NCBI RefSeq assembly: GCF_003217295.1
Contig: NZ_QJTJ01000001.1
Coordinates: 186,001 to 250,000 of the forward strand
From: Ureibacillus chungkukjangi
GTDB lineage: Bacteria; Bacillota; Bacilli; Bacillales_A; Planococcaceae
Length of the DNA: 64,000 nucleotides
Direction of reading: 5' to 3'
The notes below the pieces were generated by a model. It saw only the letters and a list, made by a program, of their open reading frames with translations. It had not been told where the DNA came from and did not search any database. Shown here piece after piece: positions 56,785-64,000 of this stretch. Every line of letters starts with the position of its first letter. Position 1 is the stretch's first letter. The position numbers and the translations under genes were made by a program.

Positions 56785-57687
56785 TTACCATACGCCTTTT
56801 CCGGTTAATCGCTTCGACAAGAAGTGAGTGCCCAATATCAATACCAAGCCGATGACACCCTTAAATAAGCCTGCTGCTGTGGCATAGGAATATTGTCCAT
56901 TCAAAATTCCGATTCTATAAACATACGTATCTAAAATATCGATAACGCTCAAAACAGAATCATTCATAAGGTTAAATACTTGGTCGAAGCCTGCACTCAT
57001 AAAGAACCCTAAATTTAATATAAACAATGTAACGACTGTACTCATCAGTGCTGGTAACGTGATATAACGCATTTGTTGAAGGGTTGAAGCCCCATCGATT
57101 CGGGCTGCTTCATAAAGTGAGGGATTTATTTTAAGAATAGCTGCCAAATACAGAATGGAATCCCAGCCTGCACTTCGCCACATTTCTGAATACACAAGCA
57201 CCCATCTGATATGCTCTTTACTTGTCATATAGTCAAGTGAAGGGAGCTGGAAGAAATCTCGAATAACATTTACTCCTCCATTTACTGGATTTAGCAATGT
57301 AATCCAGATTCCTGCTATAACCACCCATGATAAGAAGTGAGGTAAATAAGAAACAGACTGGACATATTTTCGATATGGACCAAAACGCAATTCATTTACT
57401 AAAAGCGAAACAAGTATCGGTATTGGAAAAATAAAAATAATTTTCATGGTACTGATGATAACGGTGTTCATCAAAACATCCTTGAAGGCTGGTGAGCTAA
57501 ATAGCTGTTCAAAATGCTTCATGCCAACCCAGACATTTTCACCGATTATTCGATAATCCTGAAAGGCTAGCTTCATGTTGACAATAGGTATAATGTGGAA
57601 TATTACAAAGTAAAGCATTCCGGGCAAAAGCATCAAATAGAGTATCCAATCCTTTCGAATACGTTTTAAGCTGCTTATTTTTCTCAT
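56785..57687 (-). CDS. Carbohydrate ABC transporter permease (LplB-like)
   Basis: 300-residue permease with about six helices, starting at the ATG at 57687 with AAAGGGG seven bases upstream; an in-frame ATG at 57714 has no ribosome site. The EAA loop reads EAARIDGASTLQQMRYITLP. It is partner to the LplC-like permease, 12 bp downstream. LplB-type transporters usually share a MsmX-type ATPase, and one is encoded divergently at 60.6 kb. Confidence 0.9.
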   Translation of the reverse strand: MRKISSLKRIRKDWILYLMLLPGMLYFVIFHIIPIVNMKLAFQDYRIIGENVWVGMKHFEQLFSSPAFKDVLMNTVIISTMKIIFIFPIPILVSLLVNELRFGPYRKYVQSVSYLPHFLSWVVIAGIWITLLNPVNGGVNVIRDFFQLPSLDYMTSKEHIRWVLVYSEMWRSAGWDSILYLAAILKINPSLYEAARIDGASTLQQMRYITLPALMSTVVTLFILNLGFFMSAGFDQVFNLMNDSVLSVIDILDTYVYRIGILNGQYSYATAAGLFKGVIGLVLILGTHFLSKRLTGKGVW

Positions 57688-57719
57688 CCCCTCACCCCTT
57701 TCTTCACATTTCACTCATT

Positions 57720-58028
57720 TTATAGCTCGAGATTCATCAATGGAGCATGCTGCTGGGCGCCATATACATCTCGATCCCCAGGGCTCCCTGAGGAGATTTT
57801 TCTAGCAATAGTTATTTTTATGCCAAGTGCTTGATCGAAATAAACTAGATGATGAATATCTTTGATCGGCAAATTATAAATCTCTGCAATGGTCTCTTTT
57901 GAGATAATCCCTGAATTCTTTACTTCCTCATAGACTGATTTGTCATCAAATAAAACATCCAAAGTGATTTCAAAGGGTCCTGCATTTTTACTTCGCAGGA
58001 TTTTCGCTTTTTCAACTAATTTGACCAT
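57720..58028 (-). CDS. DUF4387 family small protein
   Basis: 102-residue protein of the DUF4387 type, commonly encoded next to AtuA/DUF1446 proteins and sometimes fused to them. The start lies two bases after the stop of the DUF1446 gene, with GGAGGTATAAGT before the ATG, so translation is coupled. It contains a conserved DRDVYGAQQHAPLMNLEL C-terminus. Its biochemical role is unknown. Confidence 0.82.
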   Translation of the reverse strand: MVKLVEKAKILRSKNAGPFEITLDVLFDDKSVYEEVKNSGIISKETIAEIYNLPIKDIHHLVYFDQALGIKITIARKISSGSPGDRDVYGAQQHAPLMNLEL

Positions 58029-58030
58029 AC

Positions 58031-59386
58031 TTATACCTCCACAATTTCCAGAAGGAATGGATCACGGTTAATCTGCATTAAATGATAGATTGAAAACTCA
58101 TAGACAGGACCAAATTCAATATCACTTGGCGCAAATGGGAACGCTAAATTTCCTGCTGAGGATTTTCGCCCCTGGTAGCCATAATGTAAAAAGGTAGATC
58201 TTACATTGGCACAGATTGAATTGGCAAGCTCCTGATCCTTTGCTAATACCTCAAACATGACTCCAATTTCGTGTCCATTGAAGGAGCTTGGCTCTTGCTC
58301 CCCTAATACGGCATCCTTCCCATAGTGATAAAAGTTTACCTGATAGTCAGCCTCCGAAATCTCAGCGAAATAACTTTTCACTTGCACAAGGACTTCCTTT
58401 TCTACCTCTTCCAATTGAGAGATTAGTAACGGATCCCGAACACCAGCAATCACAAATGTACGAAAGGCAACCTGTCGGGCTCCTTCTAGCTTGATTTTCA
58501 TTTCTTTATCCGGGAGGTATTGACTGTTTCGAACCTCAATAATCCCCTCTGCTACTTCATTGAATTCACATTCTTCCAGATTTAATGTAAAGCCAGGCCC
58601 ATGCAATATAAAGGGATGCTCTTTTTCATAAAAGGTATGTGCTGCAACGCTTGTTGGAGTGCATTTTCGAATCGGGTTTAATGCCTTCACAGTAAAGGAG
58701 TCATGGTAAAGCGTCCCTAAAATACTGTCCTTAGTTGTTCCAGGCTCGGCACATAAAGCACCACACTCCAATATCTTTCCTAAATGATAAGACAAGCCGG
58801 GATCCATCCCATGATAAATGCCTAATGCAGCAAAAGGAGATGGATCATAGCTTCTACCACATAGGATAATGTCACATTTTTGTTTTAATGCTTTTAAAAT
58901 TGGTTCATGCCCCATCTGTGCCACAATTGTTTTTGTATCTAAAATCTTCTCTTTCGTAAGCTGGGGAATATTGGCACTTAATGGTGTAATGCGCCCCTCC
59001 TCTAGAGCATTAATAATCGTTTGTTGCTTAAAATCAGCCCATATAATACCGATTTTTGCATGGGTGCTTCGTTCAGCTAAAATCTCCCTTACTACCTCAA
59101 GAGTTAGCTCTACATGTGTTTTCGCACCAGCTCCACCTGAGGAACCGATGATAACTGGAATTCGATGCTGTAAGCCCTTTTCTAAAATAATGGACAAATC
59201 CTTTTTGAGGGCTCGTCGACTCACAATTGAAACATTGGCTCCTAATTTGTGAGGACCTGCGTCTGTTGACCCTGCATCTACTACAATTCCATGAATCTTT
59301 TCCTGGAAAGCTTTTAAAAAAGGTTCTTTTGGAAATCCATATCCGAGAATGCCACAAGGAGATAGTATTTTTATGCTGTTTTGCAT
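58031..59386 (-). CDS. AtuA-family (DUF1446) protein
   Basis: 451-residue member of the acyclic terpene utilisation AtuA family. The N-terminal AtuA domain begins KILSPCGILGYGFPKEPF and includes GIVVDAGSTDAGPHKLG and GSSGGAGAKTHVE. The catalytic reaction is not known for most members; a terpene role is not expected in this sugar-type operon. The ribosome site GGAGAGG precedes the ATG, and a perfect cre site lies about 30 bp upstream. Confidence 0.85.
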   Translation of the reverse strand: MQNSIKILSPCGILGYGFPKEPFLKAFQEKIHGIVVDAGSTDAGPHKLGANVSIVSRRALKKDLSIILEKGLQHRIPVIIGSSGGAGAKTHVELTLEVVREILAERSTHAKIGIIWADFKQQTIINALEEGRITPLSANIPQLTKEKILDTKTIVAQMGHEPILKALKQKCDIILCGRSYDPSPFAALGIYHGMDPGLSYHLGKILECGALCAEPGTTKDSILGTLYHDSFTVKALNPIRKCTPTSVAAHTFYEKEHPFILHGPGFTLNLEECEFNEVAEGIIEVRNSQYLPDKEMKIKLEGARQVAFRTFVIAGVRDPLLISQLEEVEKEVLVQVKSYFAEISEADYQVNFYHYGKDAVLGEQEPSSFNGHEIGVMFEVLAKDQELANSICANVRSTFLHYGYQGRKSSAGNLAFPFAPSDIEFGPVYEFSIYHLMQINRDPFLLEIVEV

Positions 59387-59415
59387 CTATTTCCTCTCCA
59401 TTTCTTGACCATTTT

Positions 59416-59429
59416 TGTAATCGGTTACA
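59416..59429. promoter_or_regulatory. Perfect cre (CcpA) site between rbsK and the DUF1446 gene
   Basis: TGTAATCGGTTACA fits the cre consensus TGWAANCGNTNWCA at every defined position. It also forms one arm of a possible 10-bp hairpin with GTAATTGGTT on the minus strand upstream. Glucose repression of the downstream transport/ARH genes is likely. Confidence 0.8.
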
Positions 59430-59476
59430 CTCTAAAAAAAAGGATTGGAACCAATTACTTTACCAAAACCTGTCTA

Positions 59477-60355
59477 CTATTTTATTTTTTCCATTCGTTC
59501 CTTAACCTGTGCTAGCGTTGGCATACCACCCTGTGCCCCTATTTTCTCTACAGATAACGAAGCAGTCGCGTTAGCAAATGTTAAAGCCTCTTCAAGAGAG
59601 AAATCATTTGAAATCGCATAAGCAAAAGCGCCATTAAAGGTATCGCCCGCACCAGTCGTATCAGTCACTTCGCTCTTATAGCCAGGCACCTTAATAAGCT
59701 TTTTCCCATTGTGATAACAAACTCCATTTTCTCCAAGGGTTACAATTACTTTGTTAGGGAATTGTTCAATTACGTCTTCCACCTTATCTCCAAAAATAGT
59801 CTCAAGCTCATGTTCGTTTGGAGTTAAATAGTCTACTAAATCCATCCACTCTAATTTAAAAACACTCGCAGGCGCAGGATTAAGTATCACTTGTATACTT
59901 TTTTGTTTACATTTTCCCAATACATATTCAACAGTTTCAGCTGGAATTTCAAGCTGCATGACAACTAGGCTACTATTATTTATATGCTCCCAATGTTCAT
60001 CAATCACTTCTTTTGTTACTTCTAAATTAGCACCCGGAACAACAATGATGCGGTTATCCTTTTCATGAAGAATAATATTAGCTATTCCCGTTGAGACATC
60101 CCCATATTGCAAACCCTTAACATTCACATTCTCTTGAACTAACTGCTTAAAAAGATATTCTCCAAAGGGATCTCTTCCAACTCTACCAACAAACGAAATA
60201 TCACCACCAAGCCTAGAAATGGCTACGGCTTGATTAGCTCCTTTTCCACCTGGATTCATTTCAAAAAAAGAGCCTAACAAAGTTTCTCCCTTTTTTGGAA
60301 AAACCTCAGAACCAACCGTTAAATCCATATTGATACTTCCGATTACTGTAATCAT
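59477..60355 (-). CDS. rbsK: Ribokinase
   Basis: 292-residue PfkB-family kinase that phosphorylates D-ribose at O5. It shows the PfkB signatures GGKGANQAVAISRLGG (about 32-47) and DTTGAGDTFNGAFAYA (catalytic aspartate, about 237-252), with the typical N-terminal GSINMDL. An AAGGGG ribosome site precedes the ATG. It is first in the operon and lies 90 bp upstream of the DUF1446 gene. No rbs transporter accompanies it, so the ribose is expected to come from the ARH-catalysed reaction (inference). Confidence 0.92.
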   Translation of the reverse strand: MITVIGSINMDLTVGSEVFPKKGETLLGSFFEMNPGGKGANQAVAISRLGGDISFVGRVGRDPFGEYLFKQLVQENVNVKGLQYGDVSTGIANIILHEKDNRIIVVPGANLEVTKEVIDEHWEHINNSSLVVMQLEIPAETVEYVLGKCKQKSIQVILNPAPASVFKLEWMDLVDYLTPNEHELETIFGDKVEDVIEQFPNKVIVTLGENGVCYHNGKKLIKVPGYKSEVTDTTGAGDTFNGAFAYAISNDFSLEEALTFANATASLSVEKIGAQGGMPTLAQVKERMEKIK

Positions 60356-60577
60356 GCATATAACCCCTTCTCGCTGTACTCCGTATAAATTAGTTTAGGC
60401 AAAATTCGTTGTCCTCATAAAACGATAGAAATGGAATGCTAAGCTCATGCATAAAATAATCGTATATTCTATAGTCCTACAACCCATCAACTTTACGAGC
60501 TAATTTTATATTCTATGCGTGCTTTTTCTAAAATTTGAAATGGATTACCCGAAAAGTTTTTATAGAGGAGGAAGTTT
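60356..60577. other. Divergent promoter region rbsK / MsmX-like ATPase
   Basis: AT-rich, 222 bp. A TTGAAA at about 60535 may be a -35 for the ATPase gene, but the -10 is poor. TGAAATGGATTACC (60536-60549) matches the cre consensus with two differences. No repressor gene is adjacent. Confidence 0.4.
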
Positions 60578-61666
60578 ATGGAAGCTTTAGCTTTGGAAAA
60601 TATTTGTAAAACCTATGCTGACGGCTCTCAGGCAGTTAGCAACTTTAATTTACTAGTGGAAGAAAAAGAGTTTATTGTACTAGTGGGACCATCTGGTTGT
60701 GGAAAATCTACAACTCTACGAATGATTGCTGGACTTGAAGAGATTACAGATGGTACCTTGCGTATTTCTTCCAAACAAATGAACGAGGTTGCCCCTAAGG
60801 ATCGAGATATTGCGATGGTATTCCAAAACTATGCGCTCTACCCTCATATGAATGTTTACGAGAATATGGCTTTCGGTTTAAAGCTTCGAAAATTTTCAAA
60901 GAAGGAAATTGATAAAAGAGTAACAGAGGCTGCTGGCATTTTAGAGCTTACTAACCTCTTAAAGAAAAAACCCTCCTCCCTATCAGGTGGTCAAAGACAG
61001 CGTGTTGCTTTAGGCCGTGCCATTGTGAGGGATGCCAGTCTATTTTTAATGGATGAACCGCTATCGAATTTAGATGCAAAGTTACGTGTCCAAATGCGTG
61101 CAGAAATTTCAAAGCTTCATCAACGCTTAGGGACTACAACTGTCTATGTAACACATGACCAAACAGAAGCAATGACAATGGCAACCCGTCTAGTGGTGAT
61201 GAAGGATGGCATCATCCAACAAATAGGCTCGCCAAAAGAAGTCTATGACCTGCCAAATAATATTTTTGTAGGCGGATTTATAGGAGCACCTGCGATGAAC
61301 TTTTTTGAAGGAAAAATTGAAAATGACCATTTCCTAATGGAAGCCTATCAATTTAGAATTCCTCAAAATAGATATAAAAAGTTAAAGTCATTGGGCTATG
61401 AGGGGAAAACAATCAAATTAGGCATTCGACCAGAATATATTAATCAAAATACAATTTTAAAGGATTCTCCAAATTTGGTGAGAGAAAAAGTTCTGGTGGC
61501 AGAATTAACAGGCTCCGAGCTGATGCTCCATTCGATGATAGGAGACCAACCCTTTATCGCCCGAGTCCACCCAGATACAATCGCTTCCCCAGGTGACGAA
61601 GTAGAACTGTACTTAGAGATGGATAAAGCACATTTCTTTGATGTGGAGACCGAAGAACGAATCTGA
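60578..61666 (+). CDS. msmX: MsmX-type multi-sugar ABC transporter ATPase
   Basis: 362-residue CUT1-family ATPase. Walker A GPSGCGKST is at 37-45, the signature LSGGQRQRVALGRA at about 134-147 and Walker B LFLMDEPLSNLD. The C-terminal MalK-type TOBE regulatory region (GIRPEYI) is present. Close to B. subtilis MsmX, which energises several LplB/LplC-type importers. It is divergent from the rbsK operon, and its AGGAGG ribosome site is strong. Confidence 0.93.
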   Translation: MEALALENICKTYADGSQAVSNFNLLVEEKEFIVLVGPSGCGKSTTLRMIAGLEEITDGTLRISSKQMNEVAPKDRDIAMVFQNYALYPHMNVYENMAFGLKLRKFSKKEIDKRVTEAAGILELTNLLKKKPSSLSGGQRQRVALGRAIVRDASLFLMDEPLSNLDAKLRVQMRAEISKLHQRLGTTTVYVTHDQTEAMTMATRLVVMKDGIIQQIGSPKEVYDLPNNIFVGGFIGAPAMNFFEGKIENDHFLMEAYQFRIPQNRYKKLKSLGYEGKTIKLGIRPEYINQNTILKDSPNLVREKVLVAELTGSELMLHSMIGDQPFIARVHPDTIASPGDEVELYLEMDKAHFFDVETEERI

Positions 61667-61730
61667 ATGCTGGTAATCTTAGAATAGAATCGTTGGTTAG
61701 TAAGATTTTTAAAAAGAAGAATACACGCAA

Positions 61731-61766
61731 AAAGGCAGCTAACTAGTAGATTAGTTGCCTTTATAT
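61731..61766 (+). terminator. Intrinsic terminator of msmX
   Basis: AAAGGCA-n-CTAA pairs with TTAG-n-TGCCTTT (61731-61762), followed by a T-rich tract. Confidence 0.85.
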
Positions 61767-61837
61767 TTGGTTATAGGGGGCTTCTATTGAAGGGGCTGCC
61801 GGTTGTCTGACGTGTTTTAGGTTGTCGTTTCCTCCAT

Positions 61838-62276
61838 AACGCGTTTCATCACCGTTTTCTGGTGCGTTTCGCTTTCCCTTTACATCCACAACGCGTTTCA
61901 TCCGCTCTCTCTGACTCGTTTCACTTTCCATTTACATCCATAACGCGTTTCATCACCGCTCTCTGTCTCGTTTCGCTTTCCCTTTACATTCATAACGCGT
62001 TTCATCACCACTCTCTGACGCGTTTCACTTTCCCTTTACATCCATGACGCGTTTCATCACCGCTCTCTGTCTCGTTTCGCTTTCCCTTTACATTCATAAC
62101 GCGTTTCATCACCGCTCTCTGACTCGTTTCACTTTCCCTTTACATCCATAACGCGTTTCATCACCGCTCTCTGACTCGTTTCGCTTTCCCTTTACATCCA
62201 TAACGCGTTTCATCACTGTTTTCTGGTGCGTTTCGCTTTCCCTTTACATCCACAACGCGTTTCATTCGCTCTCTCT
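61838..62276. repeat. 52-bp minisatellite, locus C (about 8.5 units)
   Basis: Units start at 61838, 61890, 61942, 61994, 62046, 62098, 62150 and 62202, with a partial ninth at 62254. All are exactly 52 bp without indels. Each has two sub-repeats, AACGCGTTTCATC and a CTCGTTTC-type copy, and is pyrimidine-rich on the plus strand. It lies between two converging terminators and is not coding, since 52 is not a multiple of three. Confidence 0.95.
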
Positions 62277-62294
62277 GGCGCGTTTTCGGCAGAT

Positions 62295-62332
62295 AAAAAA
62301 CTGTATCCACATTCACATGAATACAGTTTTTT
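62295..62332. terminator. Bidirectional terminator before the oxidoreductase gene
   Basis: AAAAAACTGTAT pairs with ATACAGTTTTTT (62295-62332). Flanking AGA/TCT extends the stem. T-runs exist on both strands. Confidence 0.88.
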
Positions 62333-62355
62333 CGTCTGTTTTACTTGCTTCATAA

Positions 62356-63354
62356 CTATTTAATTTTTAATATAATTTTCCCTTTAGCTCTCCCGGCTTC
62401 TGCATATTCCATCGCCTTTTGAGCATCCTCAAAAGGAAAGACTTTATCAATGACAGGCTTGATTTTACCTGCTTCAATATAGTTTGCTAGTATGCGTAAT
62501 TGCTCACCGCTTGGCTCCATGAACAAAAATGTATATTGAACATTATGCTTTTTTTCAAGAGCAGTGAGCTTTTTACTTGCTACTGCGAACAGGAAGGTTT
62601 TAAACAATCCCGAGCCATATTTTTTCGCAAAGCGAGCATTCGGTAATCCAGAAACTGAAACAATTTTCCCTCCTTCTTTGACTATGCCAAACGATTTCTC
62701 AAGTATCTCACCCCCAAGAGTATCAAATACCGCATCGTAATTTTGCAATATATCTTCAAACTTTTCTGTTTTGTAATTAATAATTTTATCTGCGCCAAGA
62801 GAATTTACTAAATCCGTTCCCGCTGCACTTGCTGTCGTTGCAACAGTGGCTCCCATTAACTTTGCAAGCTGGATTGCAAAAGTTCCGACACCACCAGCTC
62901 CTGCTTGTATTAAAATCTTTTGTCCTTTTTGTAATTGTAGAATGTCTTTAAACGCTTGATATGTAGTTAACCCAACCAACGGAATCGAAGCTGCTTCTTC
63001 AAAGGTTAAATTCTTAGGTTTTAAGGCAATATCATCTTCATGTACAGAGATATATTCAGCAAAAGTACCAATTTTACTTTTACGTGGACGGGCATATATT
63101 TCGTCACCGACTTTAAAACGAGTTACCTTTGCGCCAACTTTTACTACAACACCCGAAAAGTCATTTCCAAGAATAAGAGGCATTTTATATTTAAGTAACA
63201 ATTTCACTTTCCCATCACGTATCTTAAAATCAACCGGATTAATACTAGCTGCATGAATTTCTGCAAGTACCTCATGATCAGCAATTTCTGGTGTAGGCAA
63301 TTCTGCCATACGCATTGGAGCCTTTCCGTATTTATCTATGACCATTGCTCTCAT
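62356..63354 (-). CDS. MDR-family NAD(P)-dependent oxidoreductase (quinone oxidoreductase-like)
   Basis: 332-residue medium-chain reductase. The nucleotide-binding AGAGGVG is at 151-157. The catalytic-zinc cysteine position reads N39 (ASINPVDFK), and the structural-zinc cysteines are absent, so this is a zinc-free quinone/enone reductase type rather than an alcohol dehydrogenase. The ATG has GGGGGAA upstream. It lies 38 bp after an ArsR-family regulator gene and is probably controlled by it. Confidence 0.9.
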   Translation of the reverse strand: MRAMVIDKYGKAPMRMAELPTPEIADHEVLAEIHAASINPVDFKIRDGKVKLLLKYKMPLILGNDFSGVVVKVGAKVTRFKVGDEIYARPRKSKIGTFAEYISVHEDDIALKPKNLTFEEAASIPLVGLTTYQAFKDILQLQKGQKILIQAGAGGVGTFAIQLAKLMGATVATTASAAGTDLVNSLGADKIINYKTEKFEDILQNYDAVFDTLGGEILEKSFGIVKEGGKIVSVSGLPNARFAKKYGSGLFKTFLFAVASKKLTALEKKHNVQYTFLFMEPSGEQLRILANYIEAGKIKPVIDKVFPFEDAQKAMEYAEAGRAKGKIILKIK

Positions 63355-63392
63355 GTCTATTCCCCCAAATAATGTATTTTATATTATAAATT

Positions 63393-63728
63393 TCAATAAA
63401 AATCCTCCAAAAACTTATCAATATCGCTCACTAGATTTTTTAATAAACCTATTTTGGTACGTATATTTATATAGTAAAAATTCATTGTCCCTTCCTTACG
63501 CATTAAAATAACACCGGCTTCTCGTAAAATCTTAAGATGATGTGAAACAGCAGGTCGAGAAAGATGTGTTTGTTCAGTAATCTCACCTACACGCAATCCG
63601 GTTTGACATTCCGTTCCCATTAAAACCAAAAGAATAGATTGACGGGTTTCATCACCAATCGCCTGTAATACTTTTTGAGAATGAATAAAATCTTCTTTGA
63701 TACGATTTAGTTGGTCTTGTTTATTCAA
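63393..63728 (-). CDS. ArsR-family transcriptional regulator
   Basis: 111-residue winged-helix regulator. The recognition helix is in EITEQTHLSRPAVSHHLKILREAGVI (about 48-73). The metal-binding ELCVCDL motif of ArsR/SmtB is absent, so it probably responds to a non-metal signal. It starts at TTG with GGAGG seven bases upstream. It forms a two-gene unit with the oxidoreductase. Confidence 0.9.
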   Translation of the reverse strand: MNKQDQLNRIKEDFIHSQKVLQAIGDETRQSILLVLMGTECQTGLRVGEITEQTHLSRPAVSHHLKILREAGVILMRKEGTMNFYYINIRTKIGLLKNLVSDIDKFLEDFY

Positions 63729-63841
63729 TAAAATCCCTCCAATAGTCCGTCGAATAGTTTAAGTTAACGAACCATATCACCGAACACAACAATATAATAT
63801 AGTTAAGTTTGGTGCAATATTGAGAAAGTAAATCGAGACGA

Positions 63842-63888
63842 ATGAAATTTCACTTCAAATACAAGGCATTCGTTTCATCTATTAATGC
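63842..63888. repeat. 52-bp repeat family, solo copy (locus D)
   Basis: The minus strand reads GATGAAACGAATG followed by TTGAAGTGAAATTTCAT, the same order as in locus B (GATGAAACGCG ... TTGAAGTGAGTTTCAT) but eight bases shorter. It lies about 16 bp from the adjacent terminator. Confidence 0.65.
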
Positions 63889-63892
63889 CAAT

Positions 63893-63930
63893 ATAAAAAG
63901 CACCTTCCTTGGAAAGTGCCTACTTTTTGA
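63893..63930 (-). terminator. Terminator for a minus-strand gene beyond the window edge
   Basis: GCACCTTCC pairs with GGAAAGTGC (one mismatch), with A-runs giving TTTTTA on the minus strand. Confidence 0.65.
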
Positions 63931-63940
63931 AGAATATTTT

Positions 63941-64000
63941 TCAGACAAAGCTGCTTTTTGAGTTTGTACGGATTTTATCTACAAATAGAAAAGTCAAATA
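63941..64000 (-). CDS. Possible C-terminal end of a gene running off the window
   Basis: One minus-strand frame is open from the window edge to a TGA at 63941-63943 (19 codons visible), just before a terminator-like hairpin. Too short to identify. Confidence 0.3.
   Translation of the reverse strand, partial: YLTFLFVDKIRTNSKSSFV

Noticed and set aside
58031-59386. Terpene catabolism suggested by the AtuA name
   Set aside because: No other atu genes (carboxylase, dehydrogenases) are present. The neighbours are sugar transport, ARH and ribokinase genes.
61862-62047. Open reading frame through the minisatellite
   Set aside because: The 52-bp period is not a multiple of three, so the frame rotates every unit. 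There is no ribosome site, and the frame is a by-product of low stop-codon content.
61838-62276. Possible CRISPR array because of regular repeats
   Set aside because: The whole 52-bp unit repeats with no unique spacers, and no cas genes are near. It is a minisatellite.
62356-63354. Zinc-dependent alcohol dehydrogenase
   Set aside because: The catalytic-zinc cysteine is replaced by asparagine and the structural-zinc cysteines are missing.

Overview
This window comes from a low-GC, endospore-forming Gram-positive bacterium of the order Bacillales. The evidence is a spore-specific SspI gene, T-box leaders, an L20 leader, a FadR/lcfA/etf cluster, GapB with a CcpN-type operator, and gene order matching the Bacillus subtilis uvrC-trxA-etf-lcfA-mutS2-polX-zapA-rnhC-pheTS and rplT-rpmI-infC / thrS-dnaI-dnaB-nrdR-gapB-coaE-mutM-polA blocks. 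Protein sequence and gene content point to the Planococcaceae/Caryophanaceae side (Lysinibacillus- or Solibacillus-like); that placement is an inference.

Regions: (1) 1-13.3 kb, mostly minus strand: the N-terminal part of uvrC, trxA, the fatty-acid degradation genes etfA-etfB-enoyl-CoA hydratase-fadR-lcfA, a tiny membrane peptide and a DUF350 protein, mutS2-polX, and cvpA-zapA. (2) 13.7-22.5 kb: rnhC, a sodium:solute symporter, an isochorismatase-family hydrolase, an unknown membrane protein, pheS-pheT behind a T-box, and an rRNA methyltransferase. (3) 22.6-28.8 kb: NAD biosynthesis (divergent nifS / nadB-nadC-nadA), sspI, and a divergent MarR/CarD-like pair with an almost symmetrical promoter-operator. 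(4) 28.9-37 kb: a possible structured RNA, a stand-alone argF, an M42 peptidase, a dimeric dUTPase, ysdB with a sigma-W promoter, a T-box-controlled methionyl-tRNA synthetase with an unusual KMSKS motif, ysdA, and the infC-rpmI-rplT operon with an L20 leader. (5) 37.4-50.4 kb: a two-gene glycosyltransferase/sugar phosphatase cassette inserted between infC and thrS, then thrS, dnaI-dnaB-nrdR, gapB and polA-mutM-coaE.

(6) 50.5-64 kb is accessory. It is dominated by an eight-gene minus-strand catabolic operon: ribokinase, AtuA/DUF1446, DUF4387, two LplB/LplC-type permeases, a lipoprotein solute receptor, an ADP-ribosylglycohydrolase (ARH), and a second ARH fused to two beta-sandwich lectin-like domains. 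A MsmX-type ATPase is divergent and a perfect catabolite-responsive element lies inside the operon. The likely logic is uptake of a ribosylated compound, hydrolysis by the ARH pair, and phosphorylation of the released ribose. The substrate is unknown, and this is the best candidate in the window for an undescribed system.

Separately, the window holds a dispersed repeat family with a strict 52-bp period (34.8-35.0, 44.76-44.86 and 61.84-62.28 kb, plus one solo copy at 63.85 kb). Its core, GATGAAACG on the minus strand, lies 15-29 nt beyond an intrinsic terminator at every site.
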